A stretch of DNA of 64,000 bases from positions 186,001 through 250,000 of the forward strand of contig NZ_LMSI01000022.1 of assembly GCF_001428075.1 (NCBI RefSeq), read 5' to 3'. The notes under the pieces were generated by a model. That model ran no database searches. It was not told the DNA's origin and saw only the letters and a list, made by a program, of their open reading frames with translations. Source of the DNA: Arthrobacter sp. Soil764. GTDB taxonomy: Bacteria > Actinomycetota > Actinomycetes > Actinomycetales > Micrococcaceae. The number at the start of each line of letters is the position of its first letter. The first letter of the stretch is position 1. Below are positions 1 through 6,219 of this stretch, piece by piece. Made by a program: the position numbers and the translations under genes.

Positions 1-1
1 G

Positions 2-100
2 TTTGGCCGCGACGGAATCGGTCTCACGTCCACCGTCCTGCACGACCGGCAGGGCCCGTTCGGGCGGACTGAACAGATCCTGACGCTGCGCAGGTCCTGA
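2..100 (+). CDS. C-terminal fragment of a probable thioesterase-family protein (partial)
   Basis: An open frame enters from the left edge and stops with TGA at 98-100, giving 32 residues ending ...GPFGRTEQILTLRRS. The motif GLTSTVLHDRQGPFGR resembles the last beta strand of hot-dog acyl-CoA thioesterases (TesB-like), in which the final strands carry a short substrate-facing sequence. Only the tail is present, so the family call is tentative. Codon choice is normal for the region. The last seven codons overlap the start of a 17-bp degenerate tandem repeat. Confidence 0.4.
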   Translation, partial: FGRDGIGLTSTVLHDRQGPFGRTEQILTLRRS

Positions 101-144
101 CGCTGCATCACTCCCGACGCTGCGCAGATCCTGCCACTGCCGCC
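78..144. repeat. degenerate 17-bp tandem repeat, about four units
   Basis: Units begin at 78, 95, 112 and 129 and follow the pattern TCCTGACGCTGCgcagg. The first two share TCCTGACGCTGC exactly, the third has one change (TCCCGACGCTGC), and the fourth has decayed to TCCTGCCACTGCC. The array starts inside the last codons of the preceding partial gene and runs into the gap before the PadR gene. Confidence 0.6.
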
Positions 145-181
145 GCCTGTGCCGTTGTCCCAGGCTATGGCGCGCGGCATA

Positions 182-211
182 TATCGCTGAGTATCGTTGT
201 ATATCGTTCGC
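182..211 (+). promoter_or_regulatory. three 10-bp-spaced TATCG repeats, likely PadR operator/promoter
   Basis: TATCG occurs at 182-186, 192-196 and 202-206, exactly one helical turn apart (TATCGCTGAG, TATCGTTGTA, TATCGTTCGC). It is AT-rich against a GC-rich background and lies about 25 bp upstream of the PadR start. PadR proteins usually bind ATAT-flanked sites in their own promoters, so autoregulation is the natural reading. The operator role is inferred. Confidence 0.5.
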
Positions 212-232
212 GATCGGCAAAGGAGTTCAATC

Positions 233-775
233 ATGCGTGCTTCACACCCTGTGGGGGGATTCGGCGGGAACAACCTCGATGGCATGTGGCAGGCCGTTGA
301 GGAGCTGCGCTCCCGGTTTGAAAAGCGGGTTGGAACCCGTGCCGGGAAAGGCGAGGTGCGGGCAGCGGTGCTGGCCCTCCTTGCGGAACGGCCGATGCAT
401 GGCTACCAGATCATCCGGGAGATCGAGGAGCGCAGCGGCGGCAGCTGGAAGCCGAGCGCAGGTTCCGTCTATCCCACGCTGCAGCTGCTGGCCGATGAAG
501 GATCCATCAGCGCCGAGGAATCCAACGGGCGGAAGATCTATTCGTTGACCGAAGCCGGCCGCGAGGAGGTGGCGGCCCAGCATGGATCTGCGCCTTGGGA
601 CCCCGCGGCTGGCATGGGCAGCGGCGGAATCGGTTCCCTCCCCAAGGCCGGGATTGAACTGGCACAGGCGGCTGCGCAGGTAGGTCGGACAGGCTCACCC
701 GAACAGGTGCAGCAGGCAGTGGCGGTATTGGACGAGGCCCGCCGCCGGCTCTACTCCATCCTCGCCCAGGACTGA
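233..775 (+). CDS. PadR-family winged-helix transcriptional regulator
   Basis: This 180-residue protein carries a PadR winged helix at about residues 40-115: an N-terminal helix (EVRAAVLALLAERPMHGYQI), then GSVYPTLQLLADEG and the wing GRKIYSLTEAG. PadR proteins are dimeric repressors that respond to small molecules or stress. The tail is glycine/alanine-rich and ends in a helix (VQQAVAVLDEARRRLYSILA) that could complete the dimer interface. The ATG at 233 is chosen because AAAGGAG lies 7 bp upstream; an in-frame start at 197 falls inside the proposed operator. Four bases separate it from the kinase-like gene downstream, so the two are probably cotranscribed. Confidence 0.85.
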   Translation: MRASHPVGGFGGNNLDGMWQAVEELRSRFEKRVGTRAGKGEVRAAVLALLAERPMHGYQIIREIEERSGGSWKPSAGSVYPTLQLLADEGSISAEESNGRKIYSLTEAGREEVAAQHGSAPWDPAAGMGSGGIGSLPKAGIELAQAAAQVGRTGSPEQVQQAVAVLDEARRRLYSILAQD

Positions 776-779
776 CCGG

Positions 780-2492
780 GTGTCCCCGGTCGTCCATGCC
801 AGGGCAAACCCGCCATCCGCAGTGCGGGAGCACCGCGGGCGCTACCGGCGGATCCTGCGCTTCGCCGCCGCGAACCTTGCTGCCACGTGGTGGTTCGAGC
901 TGTTCCTGCCGCGGATCGGTCTTGGCGGGGTCGCCGCCCGGACGCGTTCGCGGCGGATGCAACGCTTTGCGCGGCGGTTCCATGACCTGGCCGTGGAGCT
1001 CGGCGGCCTGATGATCAAGGTGGGCCAGTTCCTGTCCTCCAGGCTTGACGTCCTGCCTCCGGAGATCACGAAGGAGCTCGAAGGGCTGCAGGATGAAGTG
1101 CCGCCGGTAGCCTTCCCGGGAATCGCTGCCCTGGCTGCAGGGGAACTGGGCGCGCCCCCGGATCGGGTGTTCGCCTCGGTGGACGAGTCGCCGATTGCAG
1201 CCGCTTCGCTGGGCCAGGCCCACCGGGCGCGCTTGAACGCCCTGGACGCCGGGGACACGGGCCTGGACGCCGTGGTCCTGAAGGTGCAGCGTCCGGGCAT
1301 CGGTGCCATTGTCGACGTCGACCTGGCCGCACTGCGGAAGGTGGCCGGCTGGCTAAGCCACATCCGGCTGGTCTCCCGCCGCGCCGACATGCGCGCGCTG
1401 GTGGAGGAATTCGCGCAGATCAGCCTGCAGGAGATTGATTACCTGCACGAGGCCGTCAACGCCGAGCGCTTCGCGGCCGATTTTGCCGGGGATGAGCGGG
1501 TGGCTGTACCTGAAGTTGTCTGGGAACGGACAACCCGCCGCGTGCTGACACTCGAGGACGTTACGGCCATCAAAATCACCGATGTCCGCGCACTCCGCGC
1601 TGCCGGCATCGATCCCGCCGCGGTTGCCCCGGTGTTTGCCGCCATTATGTTTGACCAGCTGTTCACCAACGGCTTCTTCCATGCCGACCCGCACCCGGGG
1701 AACATTTTCGTCACCCCGGCCCCTGCGGGCGCAGGCGGACTTCCCTGGAAACTGACGTTCATCGACTTCGGCATGATGGGGGAGGTTACTGCCTCCACAC
1801 GCAGCGGCCTGCGGAAGCTCCTGATCGCCGCAGCCGCCCGCGACGGCAAGGGACTGGTGGCGGCGATCAACGACGTGGGCGTCCTGATGCCCTCAGCGGA
1901 CAGCGTGGGCCTGGAACGCGCCATGACCCAGCTTTTTGCCCGCTTCGGCGGGATGGGCTTTGCCGAGCTCCGCGAAGTTGACCCCCGGGAGTTCCGCGAT
2001 TTCGCGGTGGAGTTCGGTGATGTGGTCCGCTCGCTGCCGTTCCAGCTGCCGGAGAATTTCCTGCTGATCATCCGTGCCATGTCCCTGACATCCGGGGTGT
2101 GCAGCGCCCTGGACGAACGCTTCAACCTTTGGGACTCGGTGGAACCCTATGCGGCGCAGTTGCTGCGCACCGAGCGCGGCAACCTTGTCCAGGACGTGGC
2201 CAGGCAGGCGGTGGACGCCGCCGGTGTGGCTCTCCGCCTGCCAGGCCGGCTGGATGCCCTGGCCGGCCGGCTTGAGGAGGGTTCGCTGCAGGTGGCTGTT
2301 CCGCGGCTGGAGCGGCAGGCAGCGCGGCTGGAACGGGCGGGAAGGCGGATCGGCTCCGCCGTGGTTTTCGGTGGCCTGCTGGTGGCCGGCGCCATCGTGC
2401 GCGCCGACGACCTGGCGTTTGGTAACGTGCTGATGGCCACGTCATCCCTTCCCCTGCTGCACGCCCTGTGGGCGGGGCGCCGGGGGCGTTAA
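780..2492 (+). CDS. ABC1/AarF (UbiB-like) atypical kinase family protein
   Basis: The 570-residue protein has the hallmarks of the UbiB/ABC1 atypical kinases: KxGQ (KVGQFLSSR, residue 80 onward), the alanine-rich nucleotide loop (AAASLGQAHRA), the lysine strand VVLKVQRPGI, the catalytic HADPHPGN and the metal-binding FIDFG. A hydrophobic C-terminus (VVFGGLLVAGAIVR) suggests membrane anchoring, as in UbiB. The family acts in isoprenoid-quinone or lipid homeostasis; the exact substrate is unknown. It starts with GTG four bases after the PadR stop, so PadR probably controls it. Confidence 0.85.
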   Translation: MSPVVHARANPPSAVREHRGRYRRILRFAAANLAATWWFELFLPRIGLGGVAARTRSRRMQRFARRFHDLAVELGGLMIKVGQFLSSRLDVLPPEITKELEGLQDEVPPVAFPGIAALAAGELGAPPDRVFASVDESPIAAASLGQAHRARLNALDAGDTGLDAVVLKVQRPGIGAIVDVDLAALRKVAGWLSHIRLVSRRADMRALVEEFAQISLQEIDYLHEAVNAERFAADFAGDERVAVPEVVWERTTRRVLTLEDVTAIKITDVRALRAAGIDPAAVAPVFAAIMFDQLFTNGFFHADPHPGNIFVTPAPAGAGGLPWKLTFIDFGMMGEVTASTRSGLRKLLIAAAARDGKGLVAAINDVGVLMPSADSVGLERAMTQLFARFGGMGFAELREVDPREFRDFAVEFGDVVRSLPFQLPENFLLIIRAMSLTSGVCSALDERFNLWDSVEPYAAQLLRTERGNLVQDVARQAVDAAGVALRLPGRLDALAGRLEEGSLQVAVPRLERQAARLERAGRRIGSAVVFGGLLVAGAIVRADDLAFGNVLMATSSLPLLHALWAGRRGR

Positions 2493-2560
2493 GGCCGCTG
2501 CCGCCGTCGGGCGTAACCTAAGGAAGGCCCGTCCGCCCTCAACCCAGGAGCCTTCCAACA

Positions 2561-3310
2561 ATGCACCCCACCGGTACTGGACTCCGCACGCTCACCGTGG
2601 TGCGCCAGGACGTGTCCCTTGGCGCGGGCCGCGACCTCGAATTCGGCCTGGAACTGTTGGCCCGGGCCAGGAACGGCGGCATCGGCCCCACCCTGCGGCT
2701 GTACCGCCCCGCTCCCACCGTTGCGTTCGGGCAGCGGGACACCCGCCTGCCAGGCTTCGACGCGGCAGCCCGGGCCTGCCGGGACAACGGCTTCGAACCC
2801 CTGGTCCGGCGGGCAGGCGGACGCGCTGCCGCGTACCACCAGGGCACCCTGGTGGTGGACCACATCGAACCGGACGCCGACGCCGTCGCCGGTTCCAAAA
2901 CCCGGTTCGGCCACTTCGGCGAGCTGTTCGCGGAGGCGCTGCGGAGCGTCGGGGTGCAGGCGGCGGTGGGGGAAATCCCGGGGGAGTACTGCCCCGGTGA
3001 ATACAGCGTGCATGGAACGGACCCTGCGGACAACTCCCGGCGGGTGAAACTGGTGGGTACAGCGCAGCGGGTGGTCTCCGGCGGCTGGCTCTTCAGCTCA
3101 GTCATTGTGGTGGAGGATTCCGCCCCGATCCGCAAGGTGCTTACCGACACCTATGCTGCACTCGGCCTGGACTGGGATCCTGCCACCGCCGGAGCCGCCA
3201 ACGACCTGGTCCCCGGCCTGGACGTGGCAGCCGTGGAGCAGGCCCTGCTGGAAACATATGCGGGCCATGCCACCCTAAAAACTGCTTCGTTCAGCAGCCT
3301 GGGGGCATGA
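2561..3310 (+). CDS. lipoate-protein ligase A family protein
   Basis: This 249-residue protein has the BPL/LplA/LipB fold signatures: RRAGGRAA (83-90), the lipoyl-AMP loop, GEYCPGEYSV (141-150) and KLVGTAQRVV (163-170), whose lysine matches the catalytic lysine of LplA. These enzymes attach lipoate or octanoate to E2 and GcvH domains. It lacks the separate C-terminal accessory domain of E. coli LplA, so it could instead be an octanoyltransferase or lipoyl-relay (LipM/LipL-like) enzyme. ATG 2561 follows an AGGAG-type site (CCAGGAG). It is convergent with the mycoredoxin gene. Confidence 0.75.
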   Translation: MHPTGTGLRTLTVVRQDVSLGAGRDLEFGLELLARARNGGIGPTLRLYRPAPTVAFGQRDTRLPGFDAAARACRDNGFEPLVRRAGGRAAAYHQGTLVVDHIEPDADAVAGSKTRFGHFGELFAEALRSVGVQAAVGEIPGEYCPGEYSVHGTDPADNSRRVKLVGTAQRVVSGGWLFSSVIVVEDSAPIRKVLTDTYAALGLDWDPATAGAANDLVPGLDVAAVEQALLETYAGHATLKTASFSSLGA

Positions 3311-3351
3311 CCCGCACTGGGTTGCGGCGACGCCGCGGGTTAATGTGGCCG

Positions 3352-3609
3352 TTAGGCAGCCAGGCGGCTCTTGACCTCGGCGGCCGACGGGTTGGTGGCC
3401 GCGGAACCGTCAGGGAACAGCACCGTGGGAACCGTGCGGTTGCCGCCGTTCAGCTGCTCCACGAGGTCGGCCGTACCTTCCACCTCTTCGATGTTGATTT
3501 CCGTGTAGCCGATGCCCTGCGCGTCCAGCTGCTTCTTCAGCCGGTTGCAGTAGCCGCACCAGGTGGTGGAGAACATGGTGATGGTGCCGGATTCGGGAGT
3601 GAAGTCCAC
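3352..3609 (-). CDS. mrx1: mycoredoxin (glutaredoxin-like, CGYC active site)
   Basis: This 85-residue single-domain thioredoxin-fold protein has the active site TTWCGYCNRLKKQL, with Cys18 and Cys21. CGYC is the mycoredoxin-1 signature; these reduce mycothiol mixed disulfides in Actinobacteria, which lack glutathione. The cis-proline region reads NGGNRTVPTVLF followed by GSAATNPS, fitting the mycothiol-binding site. Length and motifs are typical. A conventional glutaredoxin role is less likely in this lineage. Confidence 0.88.
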   Translation of the reverse strand: MDFTPESGTITMFSTTWCGYCNRLKKQLDAQGIGYTEINIEEVEGTADLVEQLNGGNRTVPTVLFPDGSAATNPSAAEVKSRLAA

Positions 3610-3706
3610 AGGGATCTCCTAAACGTCGTTTGAAAGGTTTCCTTCCCGTCAACCGTAGCGCGGCCGGCGGTATTCCCCGGTGTTGGCGGCCCGCGGTGGC
3701 GTGTGG

Positions 3707-3742
3707 ATGACAGTACGTGGCGGGCGGTGGCAAGCTGGTTCC
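3707..3742 (+). promoter_or_regulatory. predicted promoter for a leaderless HMCES transcript
   Basis: ATGACA at 3707-3712 (5/6 to TTGACA) is followed after 18 bp by CAAGCT at 3731-3736. This -10-like hexamer ends six bases before the ATG at 3743, so transcription would begin at or within one base of the start codon. No Shine-Dalgarno sequence is present. Confidence 0.4.
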
Positions 3743-4504
3743 ATGTGTGGACGCTACGTAATGGCACGTGCCGTGGGGGACCTCCTGGCCGAATTCGATG
3801 CCGAGCTGGAGAACGAGGTCACCATTCCGCCGTCGTGGAATGTGGCCCCGACCGACGCCGTGCCGATCGTGCTGGAACGCCTGGTGGAAGACACTGCCGC
3901 GCCCCGGCAGGTACGACAGCTGCACGTGGCACGCTGGGGCCTTGTCCCGTCCTGGGCCAAGGATCCCGGCATCGGCTCCCGCATGATCAACGCCCGGAGC
4001 GAATCGGTGCTTGAAAAGCCGGCGTTCCGGAAGGCGGTCCAGTCCCGGCGCTGCGCGGTCCCGGCTGATGGCTATTACGAATGGAAGCAGGGTCCGGGAA
4101 AGTCCAAGCAGCCCTACTACGTGCACCCGGGCAAGGACCACGGGGTGGTCTTCGCGGGTCTTTACGAGTGGTGGAAGGATCCGTCCGTTCCCGAAGGGGA
4201 GCCGGGCCGCTGGCTGCTCTCAACTTCCATCCTCACGGCAGACACACCGCCGCCGGGCTCGGAGTCCACCATCTTTGGGAAGCTGACGGAGCTGCACGAC
4301 CGTGTCCCCCTTCCCATGGACAGGGACACGATGGAAGCCTGGCTGGACCCGCAGGCGGATGACGCCGCCGGGCTCGTGGACCTGGTGCGGTCCGGGGTCA
4401 AGAATGCGGCCGCCGACTGGACGGTGGATTCCGTCGGCAAGGAAGTGGGCAATGTCCGGAACAACGGCCCGGAACTGATCCGCCCGGTGGAAGCCCTGTT
4501 CTAG
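3743..4504 (+). CDS. SOS response-associated peptidase / HMCES-YedK abasic-site crosslinker
   Basis: The 253-residue protein begins MCGRY, so after Met removal Cys2 becomes the N-terminal nucleophile that forms a thiazolidine crosslink with abasic sites in single-stranded DNA. Other conserved active-site segments are SWNVAPT (31-37), INARSE (82-87), YYEWK with Glu113, and LHDRVP with His185. The start is fixed by the need for Cys2, which overrides an upstream ATG at 3680. The family shields ssDNA abasic sites during replication. Confidence 0.93.
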   Translation: MCGRYVMARAVGDLLAEFDAELENEVTIPPSWNVAPTDAVPIVLERLVEDTAAPRQVRQLHVARWGLVPSWAKDPGIGSRMINARSESVLEKPAFRKAVQSRRCAVPADGYYEWKQGPGKSKQPYYVHPGKDHGVVFAGLYEWWKDPSVPEGEPGRWLLSTSILTADTPPPGSESTIFGKLTELHDRVPLPMDRDTMEAWLDPQADDAAGLVDLVRSGVKNAAADWTVDSVGKEVGNVRNNGPELIRPVEALF

Positions 4505-4531
4505 CAGCCGCCGCCCATGGTGCGGCAGGCG

Positions 4532-4954
4532 TCACACGGTGACCCGGCCGGCGTCGTCCACTCCCCAAGTGGGGTTGTACGCCACCTCCCAGCGGAATCC
4601 GTCGGGGTCGGCGAAGTAGCCCGTGTAGCCGCCCCACGGCTTGGTGACCGGCTCGGCAATGATGGCGGCGCCTGCCTCCGCCGCCTCTGCCATGATCCTG
4701 TCCACTTCCCCGGGGCTTCCGACGTTGTGGCTGAGCGTGATGGAGGGGACGCCGACGGGCGGGCCGGTGATAGCTTCGGCCTGCATCTGGCGTACGTCCC
4801 AGAGGGAGAGCACCAGGCCGTTATTCACCTGGATGAACAGCACCTCCCCGGCAACCTCCCGGTGCACCGGCCAGCCGAGGCCGTCAACGTAGAAGGCGCG
4901 CGACTCCGGAACATTGCGGACTCCGAGGGAGATAAAGTCGACTCTGGGCTCCAT
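4532..4954 (-). CDS. VOC (glyoxalase/bleomycin-resistance-like) family protein
   Basis: This 140-residue protein is a single vicinal-oxygen-chelate unit with two beta-alpha-beta-beta-beta modules: RVDFISLGVRNVPESRAFYV at the N-terminus and GYTGYFADPDGFRWEVAYNP at the C-terminus. The second half carries the typical DPDGFRWE metal-site motif. VOC proteins range from isomerases and dioxygenases to antibiotic-binding proteins, and no substrate can be assigned. It is divergent from chorismate mutase, with 16 bp between the two start codons. Confidence 0.85.
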   Translation of the reverse strand: MEPRVDFISLGVRNVPESRAFYVDGLGWPVHREVAGEVLFIQVNNGLVLSLWDVRQMQAEAITGPPVGVPSITLSHNVGSPGEVDRIMAEAAEAGAAIIAEPVTKPWGGYTGYFADPDGFRWEVAYNPTWGVDDAGRVTV

Positions 4955-4970
4955 GCTTCGATACTGTCAG
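4938..4970 (+). promoter_or_regulatory. predicted promoter for leaderless chorismate mutase
   Basis: TCGACT (4938-4943), a 16-bp spacer and GATACT (4960-4965) end five bases before ATG 4971 and eight before the second ATG at 4974. There is no room for a Shine-Dalgarno site. The -35 half lies inside the first codons of the divergent VOC gene. Confidence 0.35.
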
Positions 4971-5294
4971 ATGATGGCGACAATTCAAGGAAACGATAGG
5001 GATGCCCGGGCCGACAAGGAACAGCTCGCTGCCGTTCGGGTTGCCGTTGACGAGGTGGATGAACAGATTGTCACCCTGATCGCCCGCCGCGAACGGCTGA
5101 TCAGGATCGCCGGGACGCTCAAGGGCGACGACGCCGAGGTGCGCGCCCCGGGCCGGGTGGAGCGGATCATTGAACATGTCCGGTCCGCCGCGGAGAAAAA
5201 GGACATCGATCCGGACATCGTCGAATCAACCTACCGGGCGATGATCTCCGCGTTCATTGAACTTGAACTGCGGATCCACAACAAAAACAGCTGA
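4971..5294 (+). CDS. chorismate mutase, AroQ type
   Basis: The 107-residue all-helical protein has the AroQ pattern: helix 1 AVDEVDEQIVTLIARRERLI with the active-site arginine, a middle lysine/arginine stretch (GTLKGDDAEVRAPGRVERI) and a final helix YRAMISAFIELELR. It converts chorismate to prephenate for Phe/Tyr synthesis. It stands alone, not fused to DAHP synthase or prephenate dehydratase. Two tandem ATGs (4971, 4974) are equally possible starts. It has no operon partner and is convergent with the next gene. Confidence 0.87.
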   Translation: MMATIQGNDRDARADKEQLAAVRVAVDEVDEQIVTLIARRERLIRIAGTLKGDDAEVRAPGRVERIIEHVRSAAEKKDIDPDIVESTYRAMISAFIELELRIHNKNS

Positions 5295-5305
5295 TGTACA
5301 GGATG

Positions 5306-5340
5306 CGGTGGAGGGAGCCCCTAAAGGGTTTCCTCCACCG
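5306..5340. terminator. bidirectional terminator hairpin between convergent genes
   Basis: CGGTGGAGG (5306-5314) pairs with CCTCCACCG (5332-5340), with an inner CCC/GGG pair and a TAAA loop. It serves the chorismate mutase gene on + and overlaps the last codons of the minus-strand gene that ends at 5321. Confidence 0.6.
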
Positions 5341-5710
5341 GCACCCCGTGCTGGAACTCCCGTCCGTCTGCCTCGCTGAAGGCTGACAGGACATGCCCCT
5401 GCCCGAGCCCGTTCAGGGCGGTGAGGGGAAAGCTTCCGGTGATGCTGTTTTCCGAGTGGGACACTCCGGACAGGTCGTAGTCTTCCTCGATTCCCTGGTC
5501 CCGGTTGAACGAGTAGCAGGCAATTGCCTCCCCGTTCATGAATTCAATGCACAGCCGGCGTTGCATTGAATAGTCCGGCGAGGCTCCCATCAGGCCCACC
5601 ACGTAGGCGCCGGAATCCGGAATGGCGCCGTCGATATCGAACCTTGCAACGAGGGTGGAGTCCTGCGTCTTGATGCTTGCCTGCTTCAGGAGTGCGTCAT
5701 CGGTACTCAT
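5321..5710 (-). CDS. conserved hypothetical protein, 129 residues
   Basis: No family was recognised. The protein is acidic and soluble, with no signal peptide or membrane segment. Predicted beta-rich stretches include STLVARFDIDG, AYVVGLMGAS, RRLCIEFMNGEAIACYSF and NSITGSFPLTAL, suggesting a small beta-sandwich. The 130-bp space to the divergent DUF6504 gene holds a LexA box, so this gene could also respond to DNA damage, but that is only inferred from position. The frame has typical GC-rich third positions, which supports it being coding. Confidence 0.65.
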   Translation of the reverse strand: MSTDDALLKQASIKTQDSTLVARFDIDGAIPDSGAYVVGLMGASPDYSMQRRLCIEFMNGEAIACYSFNRDQGIEEDYDLSGVSHSENSITGSFPLTALNGLGQGHVLSAFSEADGREFQHGVPVEETL

Positions 5711-5776
5711 GCCATCATCCTGCTACCTGCCGCACGCTCCGTCCACCCCCGCCTATGTTTTGCCGGCCTCCCGGCG

Positions 5777-5806
5777 TAGACTGGATTTATTCGAATACAT
5801 ATTCGA
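5777..5806 (+). promoter_or_regulatory. promoter and LexA (SOS) box of the DUF6504-dnaE2 operon
   Basis: TCGAATACATATTCGA (5791-5806) matches the actinobacterial SOS box TCGAAC-N4-GTTCGA at 10 of 12 defined bases; the two differences are the paired inner bases, so the dyad is perfect. It is embedded in a 12-bp direct repeat (TATTCGAATACA at 5788-5799 and 5800-5811). A TAGACT -10 box at 5777-5782 would place transcription start near 5789, immediately before the box, so bound LexA would block the promoter. Confidence 0.8.
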
Positions 5807-5840
5807 ATACATGTCAGGGAGTACGGTCAGGGAGGCGCGC

Positions 5841-6191
5841 ATGGGCATGTTCAGCGAGTCCGTTGACGTGGTGTGTTCTGCTGCCGGACAGCCTGAATCC
5901 TTGACCTGGTCAGGAAAGGCGTACCTCGTCTGTGCCGAACCCGTCCGGTGGTATGAACGCCGGCAATGGTGGGCGGAGGACAGCCGGGCTCCGCTGGGAA
6001 GCGGACCAGGCGTAGTGGACCACGAAATCTGGCGGGTCCAGGTGCAGCCTGCCCCGGTGGCATCACGTTTCGCAGGACAGGGGGAACCTGGCGGCTCGGA
6101 TCCCCTCACCCTTGACCTGACCCGCCATATCCGCAGTGGCCGTTGGCGGCTGCTGCGGATCCATGACGCTCTTCGCCCTAAAACAGCATGA
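5841..6191 (+). CDS. DUF6504 family protein, partner of error-prone polymerase
   Basis: This 116-residue protein has the DUF6504 pattern: FSESVDVVC, a tryptophan-rich middle (LTWSGKAYLV, WYERRQWWAED), then HEIWRVQVQP, LDLTRHIRSGRWRLLRIHD. The family is commonly encoded next to dnaE2 and Y-family polymerase genes in Actinobacteria, but its role is unknown. ATG 5841 is preferred because GGAGG (5831-5835) lies five bases upstream; the in-frame ATG at 5811 touches the LexA box and has no ribosome site. Its TGA overlaps an ATG (ATGA at 6188-6191) that opens an 11-codon frame leading into dnaE2. Confidence 0.72.
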   Translation: MGMFSESVDVVCSAAGQPESLTWSGKAYLVCAEPVRWYERRQWWAEDSRAPLGSGPGVVDHEIWRVQVQPAPVASRFAGQGEPGGSDPLTLDLTRHIRSGRWRLLRIHDALRPKTA

Positions 6192-6219
6192 CCATAGAAC
6201 AGTCTGAACCTCGAACAGC

